From contig CM025850.1 in the NCBI GenBank assembly GCA_003952965.2, positions 24,337,420 through 24,401,419 on the forward strand: a stretch of 64,000 nt of DNA. The letters run 5' to 3'. The notes beneath the pieces were generated by a model that ran no database searches, was not told where the DNA came from, and worked only from the letters and a program-made list of their open reading frames with translations. Shown piece after piece: positions 10,690-22,800 of this stretch (positions are counted from its first letter, which is position 1; every line of letters begins with the position of its first letter). The position numbers were made by a program, and so were the translations under genes. Source of the stretch: Morella rubra. Its lineage: Eukaryota; Streptophyta; Magnoliopsida; Fagales; Myricaceae.

Positions 10690-11623
10690 AACCGAGGGGT
10701 GTAAGACGGGGCACGAGAGTTCTCCACTAAGATAAATGGAGGCGACCCAAAGCGCAAGCTCATTCGCACATCGGTTGTAAGACCGATTTGAACCTTTGAA
10801 ACCTTTTAGGATGGAATTGCAGAGAGAACAATAATGATATCATGAATTAAAGGCAATATTTTCCAGAGTTGGATAGGAGTTGAATATCCTAAATGGCAAG
10901 AATGACAATCAACAAGTCCCCTCCAAAAATGAAGTCAGTCAACAGTAGCAGGCGAGCCATTTGTGCTGCCAGCAGGGCTGCATTAGCCTCAGCAAGATAA
11001 GGGTCTGCGAAACTTGTCTAGCGATTTTAAAACTTGATCACAGAGCCAGAAGAGTCTATGTAAATTTCTGCGAAGATAAACATGGAGAGTCAAACAGCAA
11101 CGTTATAAATAATTTTTAAAGTGTCCACAAGAGGAGGAGGGTGTCAAGGTGCCCGAGTGAAGTACATGGATGGAGAGGATGATCTCATGCAGCCACCTGC
11201 TCATTATGGAGCTTTTTAAAGTACATGATAGTTGAAGAAGGTTAGTGGGATCTTGGAAGTAGACAATGTGATTGTGGTACATCCATAAAATGCCAAAACA
11301 CAGGGCGGCCTAGATGATGAAGGAAAGATATTCTTGCGCATAGAGATGGAAAGAGGATTCTGAAACCCTGTTTTAGCAACAAAATAGAGGATTTTACAAT
11401 CCGATAATAATGTTTCAGACAAAAACATGGCATTCGGAGAGTGCAACCTTATCAAGTTCCTTACGGCCCTAATTGTCATGGACGGTAATTTTAGGCAAGG
11501 ATGCACATGGCGTCGGGTAGGGAGACAGAACAAGACTGGCCTCCACAGAATTGAGGATGGTAGTCTTAGGGCTGATCTTTTTCTTTTTGGTGCCTTTATA
11601 TATGTGAAAAATAGATCGAACAC
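10690..11623 (-). pseudogene. Truncated LINE: endonuclease piece plus RNase H piece
   Basis: On the minus strand, 11623-11216 reads like part of a LINE endonuclease: IRAVRNLIRLHSPNAMFLSE matches the plant LINE pattern of a conserved AVR-L block followed by FLSET. Downstream on the same strand, about 11000-10700, an RNase H domain is recognisable as ADPYLAEANAALLAAQMARL, then a GGDLLIV segment in place of the usual EGDSL, and a tail NRCANELALWVAS like the N-x-AHELA-x-WA ending. The reverse transcriptase that should lie between is missing, so an internal deletion has joined the two ends. Several stops and shifts are present. Confidence 0.65.
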
Positions 11624-11817
11624 AGTGTAACACCCTCATCTAAATTAGGAGCTTCAAACAAATCATTAAGTTGTTAATCTCTATTAATTTGGAAGCAAAG
11701 AAAATAGAGGATGAGAATAAACTAACTAATTAAATATATATAGACTATTGCAAAGAGGGCTTAAATTCATAAGAGTGTTGGCTTAAAATAATTTTATGAT
11801 TTCTTTCTATGCTCCAT

Positions 11818-14090
11818 TGTTAGATGTATGCCCTCAAAACCAACCATTTTGAATAATTATGAGATAATTATTATTATAATTATTGTTATTGATTGATCAC
11901 TTGTATATTATTATTTTGGGTACGTGCAATGACATAAGATGTCATATTTACAATATATTAGATGTCATATTGTTGAGTAACATTGTAGAAAAGTCAGGCC
12001 AATGATTAATGAATCGAAGGCGGGGAGTATGATTTTTTGGATCCTTGTTGACTCACTTTGTTCTAGATTAAGATACATAAAAATGTACAAATAGGTCTAC
12101 ACTCGTTGTGCCTCTATAAGATAGAATGATGGATACGTCATTGAGGTGGTGACTTTAAGCAATGAGTGGGTGCAATGTAAGAGTATATGCACTGAACGAG
12201 ATCAAATATGAATACCTTCTGGAAATGATCACTGATGTAGAAAATGGTATTCAGCACAATTAGCTTATGTTATCCTTAGACTTGAGAGAGTTATGCAGGT
12301 TTGCTTGTTGTGTGCTTGTGCTTGTGCTTGTGCTTTGACTGAGTTGTTTGGTGATGGTCTTCGCAGATCAAATATTCTAGATAATGTTGAGCCTTGTGTA
12401 TAGTAAGTGAATTTGTTTAATTGCACAATATGGAATCCACCAGTCTCTTGATGAGGTAGTATATTCATTATGTCTGTCGATTGTTTGGACTCAAATAAAA
12501 ACGCTGCGCAGCGAGATTTTGTGAAAAGTATTTTTTCACGATTTTTTGTTATATATATAATCTAATATATTAAATAATTATTTGCGAAAATTATTTTTAA
12601 ATTTTTGGGAGTCCAACTAGCTACAGACTGAGAATTAAGAATTACATGAGCTAGGGACTTTATCTGATATTATTCCGGTCCTATTAGCTCATGTGGAATA
12701 TAGTATGGTGGAAGGATAAATATGCATATAATTGTTAGCAAAAAGGGATTTTATAAAAACAATCTCATTATCTCGAGGGTGAATTGTGATATGTTAATGG
12801 ATATGATCAGAATTTGTAGAAGCTCATAAATTCATACTACAGAATATAAGGGAGTTTAATGAAAAAGAGTTTTTCATGATGATCCTACACCGAGATTTGA
12901 GATCCCTAAAGATCCACGCATAAGCACAGTTGAGTTCTGGGCAAGCCATTATAAAAGACTTAGAAATTCATTTGAGAGTAAAAGAAATTCATTTTTAATT
13001 TTGAGACTCTCTCTCTCGAAAAATCTGTGCGCGTGGATCTGACGGAAGCAGAACATTTGGGCTGCTTTTGATTCGAAGATCTTTTCCACTGCGTTTCACG
13101 ATCTTTCAGTAATGACCTTAAGCAAATGAGTGAGTGCACTGTAAGAGTATATGCACTTAACGAGATCAAATATAAATAACTTCTAGAAGTGATCACTGAT
13201 GTTGAAAATGTATTCATCACAATTATATTATTGTATCCTTACACATGAGAGGTTTATGCAGATCTGTCTGTTGTATACTTGTGCTTTGACCGAGTCATTT
13301 AGTGATGATCTTTCGAGATCAAATATTCCAGACAACGTTGGGTCTTGTACATGATAAATGTGCTTGTGTAAATACTCAACAAGGAATCCACCAATCTCCA
13401 TGTGAGACAGTATATTCAATAAATCTGTATAGAGTTGGACTCGAAAAGAAATCACTAGCCAGTGGAGTTTTGAGAAAATGTTTTTTGAAATTAATATATG
13501 TATATATATTATATATTTATTTGTAAATTGTTTTAGAAACAATTTGAAAATCCAACGAGTTACAGATTGTGAATTAAGAATTATATAAGCTAGGGACTTA
13601 ATCAGTGATATTATTCCGGTCCTATTAGCTCATGTGAAATATAACATGGTAGAAAGATAAATAAACAAATAATTGTTAGCAAAATGATTTTACAAAAATA
13701 GTCTCATTATCTCAGGGGTTAATTGTGATATGTTAATGAACATGATCACAATTAATAGAAGCACATAAATTCGGAATACAGAATATAAGAGGAGTTAAAT
13801 GAAAAAGAGTTTTTCATGATGATCATATGGCCAAGATTTGAGATCCCTAAAGATCCTACGCATAAGCACAGGAGAAGCTCTGAGTAAACCATTATAAATA
13901 GCTCAGAAACTTCATTTGAGATAGAAGAAACCATTTTTCAAGAGAATCGTTCTCTCTCTAAAAACTCTCTCAAAAATTGTGTGCGTGGATCTGAAGGAGA
14001 CAGAACACTTGGGCTGTTCGATTTCAACGGTCCAAAAATTTCTGCTGCAACTCTTACAGTTATATCGAACGGTTTATATCCCACGTAACA
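11818..14090. mobile_element. Solo-LTR-like block with TG...CA ends
   Basis: The block starts TGTTAGATGTATGCC at 11818 and a matching terminus CACGTAACA ends at 14090. Inside are LTR-like promoter features: CATTATAAATAG near 13891 and CATTATAAAAG near 12949, each followed by a CT-rich leader. No polyprotein is present. The 5-bp flanks (TCCAT, GACGC) do not match, so either the ends are misplaced or the element is rearranged. A long-LTR copia solo repeat is the likeliest reading. Confidence 0.45.
12148..14027. repeat. Tandem duplication, two units of about 0.95 kb
   Basis: Unit 1 spans about 12148-13075 and unit 2 about 13114-14027. Both run through GAGATCAAATAT, GTGATCACTGATGT, GATCAAATATTC, TTATTCCGGTCCTATTAGCT, GTTTTTCATGATGATC and GCGTGGATCTGA in the same order. 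Divergence is moderate, with small indels, so the duplication is not recent. Confidence 0.85.
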
Positions 14091-15569
14091 GACGCGTGAC
14101 CTTCTCTTTATGTGTGAAGATAATTTTACCCTCGTTTGAGTCCTCCCTAGTTTTCCGTAGTGCTTTTAGCAATTCGTAGAGCCAAAAAATACTATATAAT
14201 TAGCTTCTTTTTTTTTTATTTAAACAAAAAGATGACTCGTTGAGAATCGAGCTGGTAAATTTGTCTCCTCAAGTAAGGAGAAGGTCACGTGTCGTTTACG
14301 TAGGACAAAAATCGTTCGATATAATAACTTTAGCAGGTCGGGGGATGAAATCGCAACGAGAAGTATAGTCTGTGGGGATTAAAGTTTGTGGGGATATTTG
14401 AGAATCGGGTGATAGTTTGAAGGGGTAAATTGTAATTAACCTTATATTAAATAAACTTGGGAAAACTTCATTTTGCACCCTTAAACTATGAGGTCAATGT
14501 CATTTTAAGGTCCAACTTACCAAATTCATCACATTGAACCTTTGAACTATCAAAATTCATCAATATATATCCTTAAATAAAATCCAATTGTCAAAATTAT
14601 GCCACATTGGGCACAAAAATGACATTTCTACAATAAACTTCGGTTGTGCATAATCATTTAATTATGCGAGTTTATTGCATGTGTTTGAACAAATTTTTCC
14701 ACAGAATTTCTCGAGTTCATTATGCAGAACCGAATACTGAGAAGTGAGAATATTGAGAACCCTAGCATAAAAATATCACCAAGATTATCGATTAATATAG
14801 TCAATAAGATTGTCAAACATTAAGTTGCTAATATTGACACATTATGAAATGGCTCCAGTATATGTTATGCTATAAGGGATATAACTTTCAATTGATTACG
14901 TTATGTGAAATTTTACATTTTATTTGTTCACGTTTGTTTTTTTAGGTAACGAGAAAAATTCGGGCACCTATTTACGTGCACCAAGCTCGAACGACTTGGT
15001 CCTATATACGCATGAGTTGGGTTTAACGCCACGACAAACCCCAGGCCATGCAACCCTCCCAAACCATACATGTTTTCATGTTTGTTAAATAAAAGCTCTA
15101 GATCCTTAATTGATTGATATAAGTTGCATTGCGTTGAAGTCTATTAATTTAGAAAATACATAAGTGCTAATTTATGGTTGAAAGGTCCCATATGCCCTTA
15201 ATTCGAAGTTATCTCATTTGTTTACGAGACTAAATTGTAAAACAAATGCTTTGAGAGGGACAATTTCCCTGCGTCCGACAATCTAGTGTTTATCCTTTTT
15301 GTGTCTTGCTTAAGTAAAACAAACTGCTGCAAAATAAATTTTTTCTTCTCCTCCATCTTCTTCTTCTGTCTCGCCACACTCCTTAGACTAAGAATATTTT
15401 GTCAGTTCCAAAATTCCAAGATCAAACACTAGGACGTTTTAAATTTCAAAAGCATCCTCTCCAAATGAAGTATGTCCGAATCCAATTCACCCAAACAGAT
15501 AGACCATCACCGGTGAAAAGGTGCCCTACGTGCTTTAAGTGAATAGTGTTTTGCTGAGGAAAAAAAAAA
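14091..15569. other. No gene seen
   Basis: Intergenic sequence. A short block at 14465-14600 (TTGCACCCTTAAACTATGAG, AACCTTTGAACTATCAAAAT) resembles the end of foldback elements such as the one at 15570-16072. The remaining frames are short and motif-free. Confidence 0.5.
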
Positions 15570-16072
15570 GGTTTATATACCAATTTAGTCCCTGGCTTTT
15601 GACTCATTTTAATAAATAGTCTTTGAATTTTCAAATTGATCATGAAGTTCCACGAGTTTACAATTTTTATCGAACAAGTCGTTTTGTTAAATTTCTATCT
15701 ATAAAATTAACAATTCACACGCTGATTCCAATACGCATGTCAACCAAAACTAAAATCATGTGACTTATAATTTTTTAATTTTTTTTTCATAATTTTTTGT
15801 TTTTTAAAAGATAAAACAAAGTAAATTATTTTTTAAAATAAAAAATTAAGATAATTTTTTTAAAAAATTATAAGTCACGTTATGTTAGTTTTTGGATTAC
15901 ATGTGTGGACTTATGATTGGAACTAACGTGTGAATCATTACTTTTAAGAATGAAATTTTAAGAGAATTATTTCTTTGATAAAAATTTTAAACTTAGAGAC
16001 CTCTATGATCAAGTTGAAAACCGATTTATTAAAAACAGCCAAAACTTAGAGATGAAAAGAGTATTTTACCAA
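15570..16072. mobile_element. Foldback MITE with long inverted arms
   Basis: The left half (CCAATTTAGTCCCTGGCTTT, TTCAAATTGATCATGA, AATTCACACGCT, ATGTGACTTATAATTTTTT) is matched in inverse order by the right half (AAATTATAAGTCACGTTATG, ACGTGTGAATCATT, ATGATCAAGTTGAAAACC, CAGCCAAAACTTAGAGATG). The arms are ~200 bp around an A/T-rich centre. A-runs flank both sides and may be the target duplication. It has no coding capacity. Confidence 0.75.
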
Positions 16073-16640
16073 AAAAAAAAAAAAAAGTGCAAAAGTGTTT
16101 TGTTGCGTCGTTTACCTTTCATTTTATTTTTCTTTTTAACCAATGAAGTCACCTGCGCGAACTAAATTCATGCAGGTCTTCACTTGACCGGGAGAGGGAG
16201 ACATGTACCATTCTCCCTTCAACGGTTCGTTTCCGACTCTATCTCCCACGAAACTTCCTCATGATTGCTCCAAAGCAGAGTCAAGCCGCAGGGGCATTTC
16301 TTCTTCTTAGTCTTGCCCAAACTGGACTTCGTGTCGAAAGGTTCATTAGAATTATGCTAAAATTAGAAGGTTTGCCATTTCTCTATACAAATTATTTTAA
16401 GTTGACATTCTCAGTTGACATAAAAACATATAATAGTAATAATAAAAGAGGCATGTTTTCCCCCTCTTTCTTTTTCTTGCTTGTGGGAGAGGACTGAGAG
16501 TTTCTGCCTGAAACGTACTTCCCTTGAAGGGACTTCATTTTGCAAACTATTTACAACGTTTGAACAAGCCTCTAACCAGCTTAAATAACCTATTATACAA
16601 ACAAAAGACTGATATTTCAGTCAATGCAACAACAATATTA

Positions 16641-16831
16641 TGAATTATGAACAATGGGAAGGAAAAGACTACATGCCTAAAGCTTTTTAAGGATACAACA
16701 GAGACATTCTTCAGTGGAACAATATAAGTTGCGAATTATGAATAATGAACAATGAGACGAAAAAGAATACATGCCTAAAGCTTTCAAGGATACAACAGAG
16801 ATATTCTTCTATGGAACAAGATAAGTTGCGA
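16641..16831 (-). repeat. Tandem duplication in the transporter 3' UTR
   Basis: Two ~95-bp units share GAATTATGA, ACATGCCTAAAGCTTT, GGATACAACAGAGA, ATTCTTC and ATAAGTTGCGA. They lie just downstream (minus sense) of the transporter stop codon at 16863, so they probably sit in its 3' untranslated region. Confidence 0.7.
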
Positions 16832-16862
16832 CCCCATATTCTGGGCTGAAAAGGCATTCCCT

Positions 16863-19800
16863 TTACACCGAATCACTTGCAGGGTTACCATAGATTTCAT
16901 CCGCATGAGCCATTGGTACATAAATTGCATCACGCAGAGAGCTATGTTTTCGGCCATAAAATACATACACGAGCACTCCGATCATCAACCATACAGAAAC
17001 ACGGGCCCAAGTGGCAGCTCTGATGATCAATACATCAATGGACAAATGTAAGAGGGGAAAAAAGAATCTTGCAGATTTTGCACCTCTCAGATAATGCAAC
17101 AATTGTGAAAAAGTGATGGAACTCCAAATCAAAGACACGAACATTTTATGACTCTTCAATTTCTAGATGACCCACTACACCTGCAAACACAAACGAGCCT
17201 TTTGTGTACATCTCCTTCTTGCTCTTGTTATACTTATCATTTTTGTGTGTTAAATTGCTCTGGTTGACTCAAGTAATTCAGTTTTTACAGGTAAATACTT
17301 AATACTATCTGCTTACAAAGTTGACCATGCTAAAACTGCTTTCTAGGTTGTCTCAGACATTTGTTATTTGCTTTCATTCCCAAGAACAGAAGGTTTTAGA
17401 GTGTAGAGTTTGTTCTTCTTTGGATCCCTTGTTCACTCCGACAATATCTGATCTCTTACATTGTATCTATACAAAAGAATTAAAATAAATTTCATACCAT
17501 TAAGTAAATTGATAACATAGAATCTGTATTATGCTAACCCAAATTATTCTACTCTCAGCTATTCTACTTGATCTTATGAAGCCAGTTTCACACATGTTTT
17601 TATCAAGTTTGATCATATTAGAGGTTGTCTTCAATTCCATTGATTTTGCTACCAATAAGATTCCTTTTAGTGTGTTCAAAACAGGTTCACTTTATTCCAA
17701 TTAGGGTGAAAACAATTCCACGATAGAGCAGACCTACCGAAAGAGTGCTTGATGGGGTAAACACATTGTAAAAAGAAGATAAGTTCACCAGCAACTCACC
17801 CAAGATTAATTAGCAAGTACACATTGATAAGAATGCACGTAATAGGTAGCAGCGGCACAAATGGGCAAATGAATCCTGAAAAAAGATCAACTTATCATCT
17901 CATAGTATAAAAATAATTGCCGGAATATCAAGTAGTTTCCAATGTATAGGCAACTTATTTAAGCTTGAAGTAATAAATAATCAAAAGGCGAAATTCATTT
18001 CGTACTACATATAGAAGGACTTCAGAAAGTTGAACACATTGGTCCCACAAATATGCTTGGCAAACAGATAGTAAAACAAATCAGAGAAGTAGATTTGTAA
18101 TAAGACTCGGCACCCTCAGCCTAGCCTTGCTTCAAAACCTGAATTAACATAGGATCCAATGCGTGTCTAATGTCTCTTTGCATAACTACTTCACCAATCT
18201 CAGGATAAAGGATCCTTCCTAAAGTCTTAAATTTGTCCCATTTCCTCCTGTATTTAGGATGAATGTCTGATGGACAGAGACAGCTCACACATTTTAAACA
18301 CATATCAAACAGATAGATCAAGAGAACATCATAGAAAATCTTTAAAACTAAAACATATTGATCCTATTTTCAACATCAGGTGCAGGTTCAACCTGTAGCC
18401 TATATTCATTGCCACTTTGTGTGCAGCATCGAGATAGTCAATGGAACCTTAGAACTGTTTTGAAGATCCCCCATTTGTTAAATATCCTTTTGCCACATTG
18501 TTCTCAACAGTTCCCACCTCCTCCGCGAGACAAGCTACCTTTAGCTAGGACTATCTTTGTTCTCATGATAGAGTGAGCAAGGTTATCCATTTGCCATAGA
18601 GCCAGCTTTTAGTGAAGATCATCAGAAAAAGGCTTATCAATCATGACCCACATCCATGGGTCTCTCACTCTTAACTCTTTCCATTTGCTTAGATGTTAAC
18701 TCTTTGTTCAACATAAGCAAGGGCGAGAGAGACGTATGTTGAGATACTCCTTCAGATAACTACTTATTTACTTCGCTCCTCAAGACATTTTTTGGTATGA
18801 GATTTGTTAAGTTATCAGCAGCAAAGGTTTAAATGGTGAACTTACCTCCAGCATGCCCAAAGCTGTGCCTTGCATCATCCTGATCTATACAAGTCAGCAC
18901 AACAAACCCGGAAAGGAGAAGAGTGCCACCAACTCCACACAGTGTGAAACGAAGAAATCTGCCATCCAAATAAAGAATATGCAAAAAAAAAAAAAATTAT
19001 AAAAAACCAAACCACATACAAGATATGTCTTAGTTATGAGAGAAAGAAAGAAAAAAGTGCAAGGGCGGAACGACGGAAAAGAAAATTGCCATTGTCATTA
19101 AGTGCAAACCAAAATTTTTCTTCTCTTCTTTCTTCCTTTCTTTTTCTCGTGTCTTTGTGTGGGTCTGTGTGTCTCTCTCTTTAGCGCGCACACACTCATT
19201 CATTACCAGATTGCATCAAACTATTGATAAAATTTACCATTGTCTAGTGCTTTAAGCTTTTCAGGCAACTAATCATGATGTCAAACAAGAAGATCCCATT
19301 CAAGTCCTAGGACCTTCCCATGATTTAAGCATTTCATGTCTTTGGACAACATATGCAAGAAGTGGAAACTAGTATCTAAAAACTATTAGGAGAAATAGCA
19401 GTTTGTCATCTGGAGAGAAACTATACTGGTTTCTCTAGAGTTCATATATGCAGAATGCTTCAGGTAATTCAAGTAACCACAAACAGCTAATGTGCTAAGA
19501 TATGCAGCTAAACACACCTGGGAAGTTCCAAATTTGAAGCTGCATACGTAAGGAGAAAAACCCCAAAACACGTGAACATTATTGTCCAACCAGCAATTTT
19601 CCGCCTGTTTTCCTCACTTATTTCGTCTGCAATAATTGATGCATAGGAGAAACATAAGCACTAAAGCAGCTTCTAGATGACAGAAAGTAACAAAGTAACA
19701 TTAAGTGGGTTGCAGTTCAGATGTGTCCAGTAGTCAGGCTCACCCAATCCTCAAAAATTAGTTATTTAAAGTAGGCAGTTGTTTTCCTAGTTCGCTTAAC

Positions 19801-22800
19801 ATGCAAAGAGTCCATGCAGCAATATAGATTACATAATGTGTAAAACGGCTTCATATTACACTTCTTTTAATTTCCTTTTCATGAAGTGCTAGAGATAGAG
19901 AACAAGAAACTTGTTCCAAAAGCAAGAGAAGTACCTCCAAAATGCTAATTACAAAAGCAGCTGCATAAACTCTTGCTAATCCTACAAAACATAGCATTCT
20001 AATATGTACAAATATTGCTTCTCGAAAATAAGTGTATTTTCTGGAACAAAGGATTTCAGGTTGGTCCTATCAGACAGATGCCAGATACAGGGTTTGTGAG
20101 ATACTCCGGCCATCGCCCTAGCTCTTTAATTTAAACCCATTCATTGCCCTAAAAAAAGAAGAAGAAGACCATCTTTTTCTTCTTTCTTTTACGAATCCTC
20201 CAAGCAAAAGGAGCTTTCTGAGAGGATGATTCTCTGGGACTTTCAGAGACTTCTTACAGACTTTCCTGGAGATCCCTTGTGGAAAACTCTGAGATCTAGG
20301 AGAACCTACACTGAGTTCCTTTGAGAGCACAAGAACTTGGTTCAGGACTATTTTCTTCCCTTTTTCCCTTATCTTGGATCGCATCTTTATCCTTGGCTTC
20401 TTTGTCAACCAGTTTGGCAATTGAGGTTAAGTGATCAAGAATAGTAAAGCCAAGAACAACTAACATTCCTGAGGTTGGCATTTATGGTTCTGTATCATGT
20501 AATCTATTTCTTTCTTTAGAGCATTCTCCTGTGTGTTCTCAGTGGATGTAGCCACAAAGGTGATGAACCATGTTCCATTTTTTGTGTTCTTTATTTTGTG
20601 AGTGTCTACTTATGTAAAGTGCGCAGTGTGCATGCACTGGCATGAACATTAAAGTAAGAAGAGCAGGCAACTTACAATTGCCGAGAAACGGATATTTTGC
20701 AAGCTGATATTCAGTGGATACAACCTCTTCGCCAAGCAAAGGTTTAGCACTATCCTTAGAAGTGCCAACATTAACCTTAGAGACTTCTCCATTTTTCTCC
20801 TGAGTAATCCCACCATATCGCAATGACACTGAATCAATGGACTCCTGAAGAGATGAAGGCAATGGCACCTCGTCTGGTGGGACATATCTAAGTATCAATA
20901 CAGATATTGCTACCATGGTGAATGCGAGAAGTGTACCCACACTGACCTGCAAATAAAAGGAAGCCATCAGCAACTCACCACACAATGGAATCATCCTTAC
21001 CATGCTCTAGAATGGCAACAATTTCCAAGTTTTGATTAATTTCAGGGGCTATTCAGAAGCCCAACAAATCCAGTCAGTGGGGCCTGCCTTAGAAAAGGGA
21101 ACTCTAAATTAACCCTTATTAACGTAGCTGAATATTATAAGCAGCTTTTCATTGTTGCCCACAAACAAAGGCTTTCTGGAACGGACTAAAATATAAGCAA
21201 GGACCTCCCGCACTGGATTTAGGTCTGATCCCAAGTATATTGAACCAAATTTCGCAATTGTCATCAACAATTGTAACTAGGGCAGGGCTACATATAACGT
21301 TTCGAGGTGGAATGATTTGTTTGTGGGGGTGGGGGGAATGACCCCCAAACTTTACAATATTTTTAGTTTTACCCGAGTATTGAGTAACATCACGAGAGGA
21401 GAGTATATGCTCTCCCCCCCATATGTGAATTTGGCTCCTCCAATCTTGAAATCATGGCCAAAATGTAATTCCCCACTAATTTAGTAGAGTAAGCCACAAC
21501 AACAAAGTACGAGTCATTAGACTTCCATCACAAATTTAAGAGGAGATCAACTGCACCAAACAAGAACATTAAATCCCGGTTGCTGCAAAATCAACTCACC
21601 ATCCCCGCCAGCTGTGAAACATCCATAAAGAATGCCAAGATCGCAGAACCAATCCCAGTCACTACTGTGCTTTTCAGTGGAACTTGTGTCTTTTTGTTTA
21701 CTTCTGAGAAAAATGGTGGCAGCAATCCATCTCTGGCCATAGCCATCAGAATCCGTGGCTGAGAAACACAGGAACATGGAAGTCATTTACATGTCATTAA
21801 GCCAGTTAAAAAACAATCCCCATTTGTGATAAAAGCAACAGGACATTTGTGCACATCAACCAAGAGAAAGAAGATTAACCATACTAGGTGAGCCTCAAGC
21901 CAGCAATTAACCCATTAAGGTCAGCCTTAAGACTCTTCATATTTTAGCTTTAAGGAAAATCCTTCAATACTTATTAACTATTCTTGATATATTTCCATCA
22001 GAACCAGCATCAGGTCCTAACCATATTCAACCTCAAAGACTAAGACCCTTGAATCAGAAATCCTAAAGTCATTATTTTTCCATTAATAAATATTTCTACA
22101 GAAGTTAGCCAAAGAGGTTTCTATATTTTGTACATCAACTTCTCATGTGTATGGTTTTAAAATCAAGCACAGCGCACCTTAGGAATCCCAGATGGAACAA
22201 GGTTCTTTCATTGAGATTACAACAGCAGATGACATCTGTCAAAGTCATAATGTAACTGTTCGGAGCATCTATAGCAAAATGTGTCATTTACAAATATATT
22301 AAATGAGAAAAGACATTTCCAATAATGAAGATATTATTCACCTTTTTTTTTTCCCAATAATGACTAAGCCGTCAAACCCATATATCAACTTTTTGCATAG
22401 AAGATTGAGGAAAGCTTAATTAATCAGTTGGGTATTTAGGGAAAAAAAATCATGAATGTGGCAAGTCAATATCTTTCTCGGTAATGATTCTCCTCTATGT
22501 TGGTAATAATTACTATCATATTTCTGAAACTATATTGATATTCAGCCAATGACCTCTACCTTGCCTAGAAAAAAGAACAAGAATGACTCTTGCTCAGGTG
22601 CACTCTTATGTGTGGAGTTTAAGGTAATGTGTTGGATGTCTATTGGGTGCATCTATACCTTATTAATGGAGGGCGAAAAAAAGCTATTGGTAATTAAACT
22701 CTGCATTTTAACTTGAATCTTTGCCCCATTTTGTAAATGAAGATTCATTTGTATCACACACACTGCTGATATTACTAAGTTATTTTATAATAGCTGGTTT

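Noticed and set aside
20118..20481. Possible extra exon in transporter intron 10
   Set aside because: Exons 10 and 11 join exactly in frame with good splice sites and family-like sequence, so the intervening frame is not needed. Its composition is Lys/Ser-rich without similarity to the permease.
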